DNA of 64,000 nucleotides from Melanocharis versteri (GCA_013397845.1 VZTG01001074.1:496001-560000), one strand, 5' to 3'; counted from the stretch's first letter, positions 48,971-62,775 are shown. Notes: generated from the sequence alone by a model not told the origin. Made by a program: numbers and translations.

Positions 48971-51649
48971 GGAAAACTGCTCTGTGCTGCTATTTTTGGT
49001 TACTATCCATGTTGCTTCACCTTTTATAAATTGCATATTATTCATTCACCCAGGAACTTCAACTACAGAATTCAGCCACACAAACAACTCCAGGTGTCCA
49101 AGAAACTCAAAGACAAGAACTGACATCCTGACTTTTCACAGGAACTTGTACAAGACACTAAACTGCTTAAAATAAAATAAAACACAGATGCAGCAAACCT
49201 TCAGTTCTGCAGTTTTCATGAGAGCCAGTTGTTGACATGTGTATCCCTAATTGCACTGGGACTCACCTTCCTAAGTGGTGTGGTAAGAAAAAGAAATTGT
49301 GTTAAATAAGGAATGCAGCTTGCAGAAATACTTTCTCATGGGACAAGCATATAAAGGAGAAGCTGGGATCTACATATACACAGAGGAAGTGGAAACCAGA
49401 AAGAAAGGAATGAGAAAGAGCAAAGCTGCAGTAGGCAAGCTGGAAGTGATGAACAGACAAATTTGACAGACAATGTAGAAGCTGAATGTGAACAAGTAAA
49501 TGTACCTGTAAGAATAAATGGTGTATATTATTCCATTTGACTCTCATCCAAAAGTCCTTTCTTCTTCCCTTCCCAACAGGACTGGGCTTTGTGAACCCAG
49601 TCTTGTTATTCTATGCAGTTTGAAAACTTTGGGAGTCGTTCAATTGTTGTATCTTCCTGGTAGATCTCACACACAGCTGTGTCTGGGTCCCAGCTGCATT
49701 GGATCCAGGCACATTCCGCAGACCAGCCAGCTCTCCCAGCGTGGATATTCATCTGTTGCTTACAGCAGGAAAGCTCCCTCTCTGCTGCTCTGAGCAGTGG
49801 CTGAATGCATTTTTCCAAATGCTGGATGTCTGGGTATCCCAAGCAAATGGCCATTTCACAAGAATGCTGAATCACATCTGCAGAGAAACGCCTGCACCAA
49901 CTCCAGTGCCCACACGCTCCCGAGGCTGCAGGGAGATGTGCAGCAGGGCTGCCCCAGCTGGGATCTGCAGGGATCCAGCAGCTGTGCAGCAGCCAGCTCT
50001 CAACATGATGCTTTTGGACCTCCCAGTGCTGGTAGGTACAGCTGAGCTCTGCTTGGCCCAAGGGGGCTCCAGCATTGCTTTCACCTTGGCCTTTCTGAAG
50101 CACATGATTCTCCTCCCCTGCATATACCTCGATCCCTGGTTCACAAAGCCTCCCTTCCTTTGCTGTGGCCTTTCCAGGCAAGCTGGTCCTGCAGCTAAAA
50201 ACATTCCTCCTATCAACACAGCATGCTCTCAGTGTCTGCTCCCCTTCTCAGAGATTATTTGCATTCCTACCTAGCAGGTATCTGTGCAAGACCAAGTCCT
50301 AACACACAGTCTTGTAATCCAGTTTCCAGGGGAATTACCACCTTCCAAATAGCTGAGGACAAACCTGGAAGTTTATTTAACCAACAGCTGTCCATTGCTC
50401 AGACTGGAAGAGGTTCTAATGTTTACTGACCTTCCAATCTCAATGTGAAATGCCCAGCCTGTGGATAATCACACATCCACGGGGGAAAATATTATCAGAC
50501 AGGAGCTTCATAACATCAGACAGACCTCACAGGTAAATACAATCCTGAACATACCATGCTATCATTGCATAAAAAACTAAATGTCAGATTATCATTACTA
50601 CATTATAATTCCTCCTGGCATGGGAACTGATCTTGTTCCACTTGGGAACTTGAGTTTTGCTACGGAATTCAATGAGTGGAAGCAAAAACCCAGAGAGGAA
50701 ACACAATAAAAAAAGGAAGAGGAAGATGATTTACCATTGAACACACAGTAAACTCTTAGTTTTTCCTCTATTCAAGTGTAATTGTTCAGGATGGGTATTT
50801 AGAAAACCTATATGACCTCAATGAACTTCCAGACTCTCTGGGCACCAGAAGGATCCTCCTGGTGACCAACTGGAACATCCTGCCTGCTCTGTGGGCGTTT
50901 GCAGGAGTTCTGTTCCAGCCTTCTCGCACTCCCCTCGAGGCTCATCTGTCTCTGACACGAGCAACAAGGGAGATAGAGCAGCTGGGGAATCAATAGAGAC
51001 AAGCTGAAAGTTATTTACAGATGTTAGCTGAGAAAATGGGAAACCCACAGAGCAGGGCAGCGTGTGCGACTCTATCTGAGTGAGTGTTCTCCAGTAATTA
51101 GAACCCAAAAGGTTTAACACTGATTTTCAGCTTTTGCTGTGAGCAACAGCACCTAATCCCAGCAACTGCTGTCCAGATATTCTAATATTCCTGACTTGGA
51201 GATCCTAGACTCTCAAACAAAGTGAAAGGGAAAAGCACTGTGGCACAGTTCCAATTATCTGCAGACACAAAATCTACAGCATTTTCTGCACGTCAGTTTG
51301 CCACAGCACCACAACAATGGTTCAGAGGAACACAGGATGTTTATGAACCTTGGCTGAGAGCAACTGAGTTACATCAGCCTTAACACAGCCTTCAGTAAGC
51401 TCAACTAAATCCGAAATCTATTTTTAAATTTACTGATGATTCTGACCACATCTCTCCTTGCTTCACCCACTGCACCAGACTCCAGCCAGTCTGTGATCAT
51501 TTAACCTCTGACAAATAAACAAGCAGAATTGAATCATAATTATACCAACCATCATTACCACCATCCTATCCTGGATGTCAGGTTTGGGAGTATGACACGT
51601 CAATACTGCCCACAGATGTCTATTTGTTTCTAATCTTATAATTTAAATT
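48971..51649. other. non-coding stretch with GC-rich block at 49.6-50.3 kb
   Basis: A locally GC-rich block carries two antisense open frames of 191 codons each (49606-50181 minus; 49699-50274 plus), plus shorter ones in other phases. None has a recognisable domain, and open phases on both strands suggest stop-codon avoidance from base composition rather than coding. Nothing else in the stretch was recognised. Confidence 0.45.
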
Positions 51650-51700
51650 GATCACTTGAGTAAAATTACACAAGACCATATTGTACTTGCAGGATGAAAG
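51650..51700 (+). repeat. possible relic of palindromic repeat
   Basis: 'gatcacttgagtaaaattac' followed by 'acaagaccatattgtacttg' and 'caggatgaaag' resembles the 'cacgtgagtaaggttactca' / 'gcaggatcgggcc' end of the same class of old repeat. The family assignment is from memory and weak. Confidence 0.35.
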
Positions 51701-54700
51701 AACTGAGCAAATCTATGAGTACTATATCCTTAACAAATTGCCTATCAATTAGATTTGTAACATCACACTTCTCACTACAGCCTGTAATTGAATTCACACT
51801 TTGGAAAAACAGTCCCTGCTACCCAGTTCACAAAACCTAGTGTAATTTCTATTTTAATAGTTCTTCTCCTGCTCATAGAAAATAATTAACTCAAAAAATT
51901 ATGACTCCTTACTCCAGACAGATTGAAACAGAGCAGCCTTTAAATTTATCCCCCTACTATCTGGTGTTATATTCCAACTGCAGTTTGTTCACATACGCCA
52001 TAAATCCACATTAGCTTCATAGTGACCAATCTGAACAACAATTTTGACTAAAGGAGACAGTAAAAATATGAAAACATGTCAGAAAAACAAATCTGAACTT
52101 AAAATTTCCAAAGAAATAGGCTTCAATTTTAGGATAGATGATCAACACAGAAAATAAAATTACAGTGTGCCCCTGGCACCCACCTTTCCTTCATACAGGT
52201 GGTTGCATACCTCCACATGAGGTTTCTGCACCAGCATTTCCACATCATTCAAAAAAATATTTTTTGTTAAGTGTTGTGTTTCCAAGACTGGCCGTAATTA
52301 GCCCTGTAATGCCTTCACAGCAGGCTCTTGCTCTCAGACTTCTATTAAGACTATAATTAATTCTAAAGCTCTAAATGCTCCATAGCTATAATTTATTTAT
52401 GCGTCTAACATTTTCCTCACATCTGAAATGAGATTTACACATCTTTTGTTTTTCCTAAATCTTCCCTTGATCCTTCTCTGTATATATGGCTACTACATTT
52501 TGCATTTTTATCTCCCTGACATCTTCAGAGAAGGCCTCTGATACAGAACTTTTCTAGTTGAGTCAGTTGTGATAGTGTCACCCTGACTAAAGGTCTGTAC
52601 TAGTTATTTTCTCTGGAAGGCTGACTCACTGCTATCATTTGCCTTTCCCTGTTTCAACTTGACTTGAACAACACATTAATATTTCTGTTCTCACCAGATA
52701 TCACTCCTTCTCATCAGTCTTTTCTAAAAATTAGAAAAGAATGTCAGAAATGCTCTTGAACTTTCAAAGCAAGGGAATATCAGGTCTTCAGTATTTTAAA
52801 AAAATCAGTAACTAATCACTGTGGTGTAATAGATTTATTTATTTTAGCCACTACTTAAACTAATTATGCTAAGTGGTTTAGGACTTTGCACTCTCACAAA
52901 AAGCCACCATATCCCAACCAAGCTGCCCAGCCAGCACATCCTCACATCCTGACACAGCTCAAAGGCACTGCTGCAGCCCTCACTGCTAACCAGGGTTCTC
53001 ACAGGGAGATAATCCCCTCTGATAATCTACCAACAGAATGAGCCTTAACTGTTTCTTTCTTAAGATTAGGAGTGTGTATGTCTACTTGGACTCACTTGTT
53101 GTGCACAGTTCTACAGACACAAGCATGGGAAGCACCTGTTTTCTAGACATTAACTTCTGCGGCTGCTGTTTACAAGGAAAGACAGAGTGGTTCAAGGGAG
53201 AACAGAACAGTCCATGAGTGAACAGACTACTTTGTCTCTCCAGCTGTGTCCCTGGCATGCTGTGTGAAACAGCACATTTAGCTTCCCCTTGGTCATTTGT
53301 GCATGGCACAGCCACAGCTGGAAACTCCAGGACCTGTCCTTACCTTATTATCTGTGTAAACTGGTTCAGTCCATCTAGGAAATGCTGCTTGTAACCTGCA
53401 TTTCCCTGACAGGCTCACTAATGCTGCTCCATTACTCTCTGGTCAGTTGATACTGGAAAGCTAAAACTGCCCCCACTGAAGAGAAAGAGTGAGAAACATT
53501 ACGACTTTTTTTCCCAATAATTGGTATTACACAACTCCACCAGAAGCATTTCCTTGGAAATCTCTCTGTTGTGTCCTCACATGCTTTCTCTGTCTCAGCC
53601 AGAATTCTGCCTTTTCTAAAAATTACCTACCTAGGAACTCAAACAAGCACAGCTTCTTCTGTTTCAAGGGTGGAGAAGAGAGCTCTGGAATGCCAGTGCC
53701 TGGCTGTCAGAATACCTCTCATCCTCACCCGCTTACATCTACTGAAGAAATGATCCTCTGTGTCTTTACACATTATGTCAGGGCACAACTGACAATATTA
53801 TGGGAATTAGGTATGTAGTGTAACAAGAGTTATGTTTGCTGATCATGTGTTAAGAAAACAGGAAAGTCACTTGGTTCAGTTTCAAGTGTGTAGGCAAACC
53901 AAGAACTTATTCCTGTCAAGCAACCATACCATGAGCAGTCTGCCACGCTGGGAAACCAGGCAATGCCACAACGAGCCGGAGTCTCCTTTCCAGATTTATG
54001 TCACATTTATTCTCTCAGCTCAGAAACACATTCGGTTCACAGAAAAAAGAGACAAGGAATGGCTTTAAATGACTCATTTATACCTCATCCATACTGTGCT
54101 GCTCTGCAACGCTTCTTTTTCCTAAAAGCAGCCGCTCCGTTCAACTCAGAGCCTCTTTTATTCAGAGTCCTGCCAGGGCAGTTTTCCTCCCTGAGAGCAG
54201 AGCTCCTGGAGTATGTTTGCATATTGCATCCAACCAGACATTTCCAAGCTGAGGGAACCACAGTGAAGGAGTGGGGTAGCAGGTGGGTGTCACGGAAAAC
54301 CAAGGAGCTCTCTGGAATGTCCACGGGGACAGGAGAGGAGTTGGCTGCTCCTCAGCTACGAGACCCCGCTCACGGCACAGTGGTGAGCAGAAAAGTAAGC
54401 CAGAGTGTCAGAGGGAAAGGAACATGGTACTGGTGCCCCAAATTAAATGACATTATTGGCAATTCCACTAAGTGAACTGGATCAAGAAATCAACCTGATT
54501 AGGGCACGGGAGCTGCTGAGGAATCAGAGGCGGGGCTGAGTTAGTGAGCAAGGCAGCAAAAAACAGGCTTCACAATAAATTCCAAAGAAAACAGGCAGAG
54601 TGGAGAGAGTTTCTAGATGCCTGTGTGTAGAACAGGTAGTGGTGACAGTGAAAACACTGAGTCCTTTGAAATGCTGAATCACTTGTGATGGGAGAGGTGA

Positions 54701-54771
54701 GAGTCCATGCTACATATTCCAAAAGGAAATAGAAAAGGAACAAATAATTTTTAAAAATAGAACCAGAATAT
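51701..54771. other. non-coding stretch, no gene seen
   Basis: No gene or defined repeat was recognised. A 170-codon plus frame at 53963-54475 has no domain and no conserved-looking segment. The sequence alternates between AT-rich segments and a GC-richer patch at 54080-54540. Confidence 0.5.
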
Positions 54772-54815
54772 GGGTAAATATTGGCTTCGGGTAAATACTG
54801 GCTTCAGATAAATAT
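54772..54815 (+). repeat. 17-bp tandem repeat, about 2.5 copies
   Basis: 'gggtaaatattggcttc' (54772-54788) and 'gggtaaatactggcttc' (54789-54805) differ by one base. A partial third unit starts 'agataaatat'. This is a small minisatellite. Confidence 0.9.
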
Positions 54816-57346
54816 GTCTATGAATAGTTATATAGAGGAGAGCATATCTAGAGATAAAAATGCCCTTGAGTTCAGACTTGGTTTAGGAAGTTTTAGGCAA
54901 GCACACTGTGATTTCTAGATATTTATCAGGTCTGTACCTGAATGTCCTGCCAGAATTTCCCAACCAAATCTCTCTGCAACCCCAGCACTTGAAACAGGTG
55001 AGTTCCTACAGAATAAAAGGGAGAACAGAATAAATCTTTCCATTTTAGTCATTTATTTCAACCTTATGCAATTCTTTAAATACCTGTGATTGAAACTCCT
55101 CACAATCACTTAAATTCAAGAAGCAAGAAAATAATACTTCTGATTAGAAAAGCAAATAGAAATACATTTAAAATAATTAGATGTGAAAACATGTATTAAC
55201 TATCGTTATTCTTTACATGGGAAAAAAATCTGTGCCACCTGAGAACTGGTGTACCCAGCCATTTAAAAATGCATCATTTATCCAAGCCAGGAATGTCAAA
55301 AATAATCTCTCCACATATTCAGCTACACAGACTTTTACATAAATCACTGAAGATATCACCCTAAGGGAACTGAGGATGAGTTGCCAATTTCACTCTGTAG
55401 GCTTGCAACAAAACTCTCTCAAAACAAATTTTGTCAAATCATAAGATCAAGGGCTGTTTGGAAAAAGCACAGTATTTCGCTGTATTCTTCTCTTCCCCCT
55501 TGTGCCAGAAGAGATTTCCAGAGCACACAAGTTAGATAAACAGTTGCACCTGAATCCAGCACAAATGCCAAAGCCTGTTGAATTAATCTGACCCATGACA
55601 ACTAAATTAAGGAATTTTGCTGTCCACAGAGTGACAGATCCATGGACTGAATCAGGAGCCAGATCAGCAGTGCAACGCTGTGCTATCAAACCAAAGCAAA
55701 GAGGTTTTATTGCAGGCACTACAAGAAAAGCCAAACCTCTCCAGCCACCCAGTTTTAAAGGGTGGATTCTTGGGATGCTGAGCAACACTTTAGTGCCAGA
55801 ATAAGCAGCCCAAGAGAAACTCCCCATGCCAAAGAACAGAGCTTTACCACAGGGGGATTTACCACAGAGCATCGGGGAGTGAGGAGCAAGCACTCAGCAA
55901 AGGCTCCCAAACAAATGCCACTGAACTTCCAAACAAATCTGCTCTGACTGCATTGCAACCTTCTGTGATTACCATCCATGAATATTGTATCAAATGAAGA
56001 TTGCTCACTGGAACACTGAATTTTAAAGGAATGCTGCACAGTAGCTGAGGAAAGTGAACTATGAATTTTTAATTTAAGCATTCACATCAGAAACAAGCCT
56101 CTAAAAGTTTTGGGTCTTCCAATCAAATAGACACTTGGTGTGACCTGTGAGAGCAAGTAATAGAGTTTTAATTTCAAATGCAAAATACGAACAATGAATC
56201 CTGACAAGCAGCAGACCAAGAATTAATAAGACATGGCTTATATTTTTCCTGACACTAAAATATTTGAATTTTAATGGCATAGTATTTTTTAATGTTTTGT
56301 TTTGTTTTTTAGTTTTTAGCAGAAAAATAATTCAAAAATAATTCAAATTCTATCATCTACTGTAAGCCACATGTAGTAATTTATGCAACTCCAACCCACT
56401 CTAACTCCCACTTACACCAAAAGAAGTTGATCCAGCTGATTCAAGCCAGTGACTTAAGAGGGGGATCCAACTGATACCATTCCTAGAGAAGTAACAGAAC
56501 TGCAGCTCCCTGGCTAAATCCAGTACGAGGGAATTTTTCCTTCTATTGAGGCACAAATGATGTCCAAACTTCATCAGGCCTTAATGAAGCTGAGTCATAA
56601 ACCTACATGGCAGCAAGCGTATCTGTCATTCCCCATTCAGGACTTTGCAAGGTATTTTTGCAACATAAAATTATTGGGTATCATACATGACAAAATATAT
56701 ATATTAATGAGAAAAATCCACATTTTAGGTTACACCACACGGAAGTTTCAGCTGAAAAGGAGTTCAATCAAGTGTGCTAACCATCTAAATTTTGGGAGCT
56801 ATTACAAAAGCATCAATGAGGCACTGAAGACAGTCATTACTAATTAAGGAAATAATTAAGAGAACGTGTGCACAGATGATGATAATCCCATACATTGTCT
56901 AATTGATACAAGAACATGTTACAAGCTTGATACCACTCCTGTTAATAATAACAGCACTGTTTTGTCATGTGCAGCCAAGAGCATTAACTTCCTGTATGGC
57001 TCACTGGAAGTGCTTTCTCCAAAGCTGAGCTGAGAGGAAAAAGAACAGGAGGAGAAGGCAGAGAAGGAGAAAAATACACAGAGATGTTCTTGCAGAAGTT
57101 CTGCTGAGCTGGGAAGACTCCATGTCACCCTAGAAAAATTATTCCTGTGCCCCAGTGAGGCAGAACAGCACATTTCTAATAAAGTGTGGGACAAAGGTAA
57201 ATTTCTGTTCACTTTTTGCAGTTGTGCTTCCAAAATAAGTCTCTGCAGACAAAAGCACCGCGGCGAGGGCAGGAGGGAGGATCAACAGCTCTGACCAGGC
57301 AGAGTTGGAGCCAGAAATCTGTAGAAACCCAATGGGGTGTCAGTGA

Positions 57347-57347
<1 letters not shown>
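54816..57347. other. non-coding stretch, no gene seen
   Basis: No gene was supported. An 11-bp unit 'aaaaataattc' is repeated in tandem at about 56325-56346. The block 56560-56870 is AT-rich with several ATTA cores and an open frame of 96 codons that I do not recognise. A 148-codon minus frame at 55447-55893 is also unrecognised. Confidence 0.45.
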
Positions 57348-57381
<34 letters not shown>

Positions 57382-57397
57382 AAAAAAAAACAAAANC
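57348..57397 (+). repeat. poly-A tract with an ambiguous base
   Basis: Thirty-three A (57348-57380) are followed by C, nine A, C, four A and an N at 57396. No polyadenylation signal or retroposon body is visible just upstream, and no target duplication is evident. The N and the run length make the base count here unreliable. Confidence 0.95.
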
Positions 57398-60300
57398 AGA
57401 ATGTCTGGAGTATCTAGGCCAGAATGAGGGGGGAAATGAATTATCCATATGGAATCCTCATAAGCTCAGCCCATTCTTCAAATCTGGGCTCCTAAGGGCA
57501 CCAGTGAGTTAGACATCAGCTTTTACATGTTTTAGTGATTAAAAAATTAGATAGATTGTCAGTGGCTGGACAGGTATGAATCAGTCAGTAAACATCAAGA
57601 CAGAGTCCTTGTGAAAACCTCATCTTCTACCAGGCTTCAAGATTATTTAACATGCCAAGACATATGTCTTAGGCTTCCAGATTAAAGCTTGCATGACTTT
57701 TGCTAAATATCATCTTTCGTTCTCCTCTTTTATTCATGTGGTGACCCATGAAAACATAAAACCTTTCTCTCCTAAACAGCAAGTGCATAATACCTGCTTT
57801 CTACTGTCACACGTCTTCCGTCACTGTCACTTTTAAATAAATAAATGAATAATCTTTCTCTTACTCAGTCTCCTACAATAAATACCACGAAAAATGTTTG
57901 CTAAGAGCTACAATAGTCAGAGTCATTTCATGCTAATATTTCATGCTCTGATTATCTCTTTTTCCAATGCATTACCTTTAAAAAAAAACTGTTCAACAAT
58001 ACTATATACAGTTCATTTATGTCTTCTGACTGTTTTGTGCTTATTCATGATACTGTTCTTTATTTCTTTGGTTGATGACACTGTCATCTGTCACCTCATC
58101 TGCCATTTACATCTCATTAATATCAATTGTGCCCTCAGGGATCAGTTTTGTCATCAGAAAATGGCACAGAGGGTCTGCAAATGGAAGAAATACCAAGCAT
58201 CAGTGCCAAAAATAGCAGCGAGGCATCTCATCTCTCTTCCCCAGACCCCACAGATGCTCCTGTGTATAATCACAGCATGTTTGACATCGTTCTGGTCACT
58301 AAGGTATAAGGAAGTTGTATTTAATAATCACACTGGTTTTATTGGAAAATTAACTAAGTAGCAGAACAGCAAGCTGGTACTGACTGCAACCCACAGCTTC
58401 CCAGTGCCCAGGACCCTGAAACACAGGAACAGCAGCTACTAAAGAGAAGGCTGGATCATTCAGAGTGAGAGAGAAGCACTAGGATGCCACCACTGAAGCT
58501 ACTCTGCAGGGTTTCATTTTCCAAGAAAAGCCAAGTGGGATGTGATGTCGACGTTCCATGTTTACAAACCATGAAAAGTCTCTACACTGGGATACAGAGA
58601 TGCTCTTTGGAAAGAAACTAAAAGTACCCTTGAACCACATCATTACAGCAGTGCTGCCAGTCCCACCCACTGGAAAAGGTATGAGACAGGCTGCCAGTTC
58701 AGCTTAAGTCTCATGACAGGCACCTGATGGGCTGAACACTGCAAGTTTTCCTACAGAAGAACCTTGTGAGCTTTCCTGCAGTTGAGACCTTTGGGGTTTT
58801 TCTAGCTGTATGGCTCTGGAAGATGCAGATTCAAGAAAACCCTGTGAAACACCTGCTAAAGCCTTGCAGCCTGCTGGGCTGTCACACTAAAAGGCTCTCG
58901 AGTGTGTTCTGCTGTGCTGCAGGAGGTCCAGCAGCACGTTCAGCTCCTTCTTTCTGCTCATTTCTATTGTTGAAACATAGATCACAATTTGAAAAAATCA
59001 TTCCCCAATGAATGTCCATAATGTGGCACTTGAAGGCCTCTGTGAAAATCACAGCTGTAACAGCAAAATTTTATGTTCTATCAAGGCTACAGTAATGTCA
59101 TTCTCATTTCACATTGGACAGTGCAGCCACATAATAAACCAAGTTTTAAACTATGAACATGCTTGGTTCATTTGCTCGCACTTATATTTAGTGAAAATAT
59201 CTCATACTGTTGGATGCTCAGTCACTTGCCTCTAGACCTTATTACGCTGAGCACTGGGAGAATCCTCCACTGAGTCCCAAAAAATGCAGAGCAGCAGTCT
59301 GCACAGACATCTGCCTAACTGCAGAAAAATGAACTTGCATCCAATTTCATTGCAAATAATGCTTACCAGATTTTCCAAGAGGTATGCATTTCATACATCC
59401 TCCACTATTTACCTCCACCCCCAAAACCTTTATCCTAATTTCACTCGTCAGTGTCTGATGTCTTTATAGATCACATTAGCATCTAGCCTGCCTCATCTTT
59501 TCCACTCCAGTGGCCCTAGATCCCATTGTACTGCTGCAGTTTATCCATGAGGCCCAGACCTTCCATGCTGCAGCAGCACGATGACCGCTCATCCAGATAA
59601 TCCTGGTCAGTCCTGTCACAGCTTTGACAACAGACGACTGTACCTGTCACATTAGATAAGCCATCCCATTTGCTTCACATTAAACAGCAGGGCACTACAT
59701 AGATATCATCTGTCACACGAGAAGCCTTGGTGAAAAGACAGCTCTATCAACACGCAGCACCCATGAAAAGCAGGAAAAGCCCAGCAGCTGGAGGAACTGT
59801 ATTTTAATATTTCAAAGATTTCCCTTCTGAATAAAAGTTAATTACAAGGCAAAACCACACACACACTTATAGACACAGTCACTTTTCTGAGAGGCGGCCT
59901 ATTGTTGCCCTCGATCCTGACCAGCCATCTTGTTTCCATCAGAAACGCTCTTAATGTGGTAAGAAGTTAAAAAAATGTGAGGAATCAGACACAAATCCTC
60001 AACCAAGTGACAGCCTGTGCTCCTTACATCAGCCTGAACAGAAAACGGAATGATAAGGGTTTGAAAGTCTGCAAGCAGAGTCGTGGGAAAGATGCACTAG
60101 AAACGCTCGCTAAAATATGAGCAGGTTAAATCTCTCTTTATTGAGTTTTGTAGGAAATATATTGTATGAAAGTCACACCATTTGCGGTGTTTTATCCAAA
60201 CAGACTGATGTGTATGTAAATTGTCATCAAGCTTCAGCTTTTCATTACCTAAGCAGACAGGATCCTATTACCCTGGGCTCTGGAAACACAGGAGCTCTTC

Positions 60301-62723
60301 CAGCAAAAGTCATTGCAGCAAATGCCTGATAGAAAGGGGCAAAGGCACCCAGGTGGGGTGGTGGATACCTGACCAAACCACAAGCACCTGTACAGCAGTA
60401 ACAACTCAGCTATGGAACTTCACTGATTTAACTTTGTTTTGATATTTTAAAACTGATTTATGGCGTGATATATATGGATTATTGTCAAATTCCAAATGAG
60501 GTGTTAAAATCATTCCTTGTATGCAAGCAGAAGTGAATTTGGGAAATTATTCAACACTTAGGGGACCTTACTGTATAAACTCACCTCCTCAGCTGTGTGA
60601 TCTGCTCTTGGGAAAGGTCAGATAAGGGAAGTTTACAGTCGTTCAGAAAAGACAGTGATTATTAAGGTCTGATGGCACTGTCCTCTTGGTGACAATCTAG
60701 AAATCGAGTTGTTTTTTAGAAAGCAAAGCCTGTCTCAATATTACCATGCACTTTTCTGAAACTCTCCTGGGTGAGCTTGGGCTGCAGTGCCCAGCTGACA
60801 CCACCCCAGCTCTCAAACCAGGGCTGCAGGATCATGTCAGGATCTCAGATTTTATGCCTGGACACTAGTCATAAAAAAGAACAACACCCAAAATCAGTTT
60901 CCATGGCTGGTGGAAGAGAAGTTGGAACATCTCAGAATTGCTGTCTTCTCTCTCTCTACCACAGTCACTAAAAATGTAGACTTTTTGTCAAAAAAATTAA
61001 AACTCTCAAGTTATTTAATTAATTGTCTATATTTTGATAATTTCTCTTACTTTATTAAAAACTTAACATTTTTTCTTAGTAAAAAATTCAATTTTACATC
61101 TAGAAAAGTGTTGTATATAAAATTTTCAAGAGGCACTTTCAAGGTTGAGTTTATGTTCTCATGTTAATGAGGATGAAAACAACCAAAAAGTGCTAGGAGA
61201 ACAGCAGCCTAAATTTAAGACAAAAGGGGAATCTTCAACCCAGATTGAATTCCAATACAAACGTGAATTTCTCACCGAAGTGATGCTCTACATTATCACA
61301 TCTGAAACTCTTTTCCATTCATGCTATATGGATTATTAGCAATCATATATTTGACTGGAGTGTGTACATACACAAAGCCACTTAGCTTTTAACCCAAGCA
61401 ATAATATCATCTCAGCAGGAAGCTGTAAGGATAGAAACCGTCAAGATCCTGCAGCATCCATATATTATAACAGCAAGACTCACACAAGAATCTTAATAGA
61501 ATTTTCTGCCTACTGCTAACAGATTTGCCCATTAACTCTGGGAACACAGGGAGCCTCACAGGTACAAGGCAACATTTTCAAAACCCTCAGAGTGGTTTAG
61601 GAATTCCCACAGGACTTGGGCTGAGTCACCAGGGAGTGTTAAAAATGGCACACAAAAAAACTTTAGCCCTGGAGCTTGTTTCCCACACAAAGGACTTCAC
61701 CAAAGACAGAGACAGACAGGAGCCCGTCTCTGGGAGGTGACTCTCGGAAGGGAAGGGCTGACATTAATTGGGAGATACTTTTTCCTGGAGCCCCACTCCA
61801 GGCTGGAGAAGAGGCAGTTGGGCCATGCAGCTGCTTGGCCACTGCAGTTCCTGCTCGAGGTTTTTCCATGGAAGATCAGCCCGTTGATGCTCCTCCAGCA
61901 GAGCCTGGAAACAGGGCTGTGACTTTGTCCGAGCGTACTCCAAACCCAAGCTCACGCCCCGTGACTCTGGGTGTGCTAAAGACCAGCAGACAATAATAAC
62001 TGGGATCAGTCACTGATGGAGTAGAAAACTACATCTGCATGGTGGAATTCACAGGGAAAAATGAATGTCTGAGCAAGAGTTGGGTCTTGCTTTGACTTGA
62101 TATTTGGCTAAACCTTAACAGATTAGTGTCCCCTTCTGTGGGCTGGGGATGCTCTGGGATTCATCTGTGATGGTAGTTACTACCTGCTCTACAGGAGAAC
62201 TGTCAGATTTAATCAGATTATACCGAAATTTTCTAGAGATGGAAATTCAATGTCAGGCCAAAGTATTACTATTGCTTAAGTACTACGGAGCAGGTGCAGC
62301 ATTTCAAATCTCAGGTGATTAGAAAGCAGGCACTGCATAAAGCATAATACAAACATTTCATGTTTGGGGCAGCTGCTGCTATGTTTCTGTTATTATTTTC
62401 TTTCATTATTTAAATTCAGTGTTAACAAAAAGTTAGGTCATACTGGAAATTACTGCTTAATATTTTATGAATTTCACACGTTTTTCTCTTTTTTTTCCAC
62501 CCTTGTTTATGTACTTGGAGTAATTGATGTTTTTTAAAAGGATAGATTAACTTTTAAACATGAACCACACAGTAATCTTACAGGGGGAAAGAGGAATTGG
62601 TAATAAAAACAATTGTGTATTTAAGCAGAGAAGAATGTGTAGAACAGGATGGGGGGGAGGGAGGCTGAGATAGACACAAAGCTGCCATAGCTATTTTAAT
62701 CAGCAAAAATAATACTGTCATGG
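57398..62723. other. non-coding stretch, no gene seen
   Basis: No gene was recognised. At 58125-58175 'ccctcagggatcagttttgt' and 'catcagaaaatggcacagag' resemble the MIR 'gtgcctcagttttctcatct' / 'gtaaaatggg' segment, but the match is too short for a firm call. The block 59000-59200 is unique-looking with 'gtaatgtcattctcatttca'-type sequence and may be regulatory. A GC-richer patch at 61700-61960 has only overlapping chance frames. Confidence 0.45.
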
Positions 62724-62775
62724 AAAAAAAAAAAAAGAAAAAAAAAAAGAAAAAAAAGAAAAAAGAAAAAAAAAA
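62724..62775 (+). repeat. A-rich simple repeat with spaced G
   Basis: Runs of 5 to 13 A are separated by single G over about 52 bases, after 'ctgtcatgg' and before 'ggctgaaccagc'. It is low-complexity sequence; the opposite strand would encode a spurious poly-phenylalanine run. Confidence 0.9.

Noticed and set aside
53963..54475. 170-codon open frame on the plus strand
   Set aside because: No domain, overlaps other frames, lies in a GC-richer patch. No evidence beyond lack of stops.
56557..56847. 96-codon basic, Ile/Lys-rich frame
   Set aside because: Composition reflects AT-rich DNA. No recognisable family; the block is more plausible as non-coding sequence.
58125..58175. MIR-like 'tcagttttgtcatc...aaaatgg'
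   Set aside because: Only one short block matches and the flanking MIR blocks are missing, so it was not called as a feature.
58795..58815. Partial match to a microRNA-like 'tctagctgtatg' string (as in miR-9)
   Set aside because: The 5' seed part of the microRNA is absent and no complementary arm for a precursor hairpin is seen.
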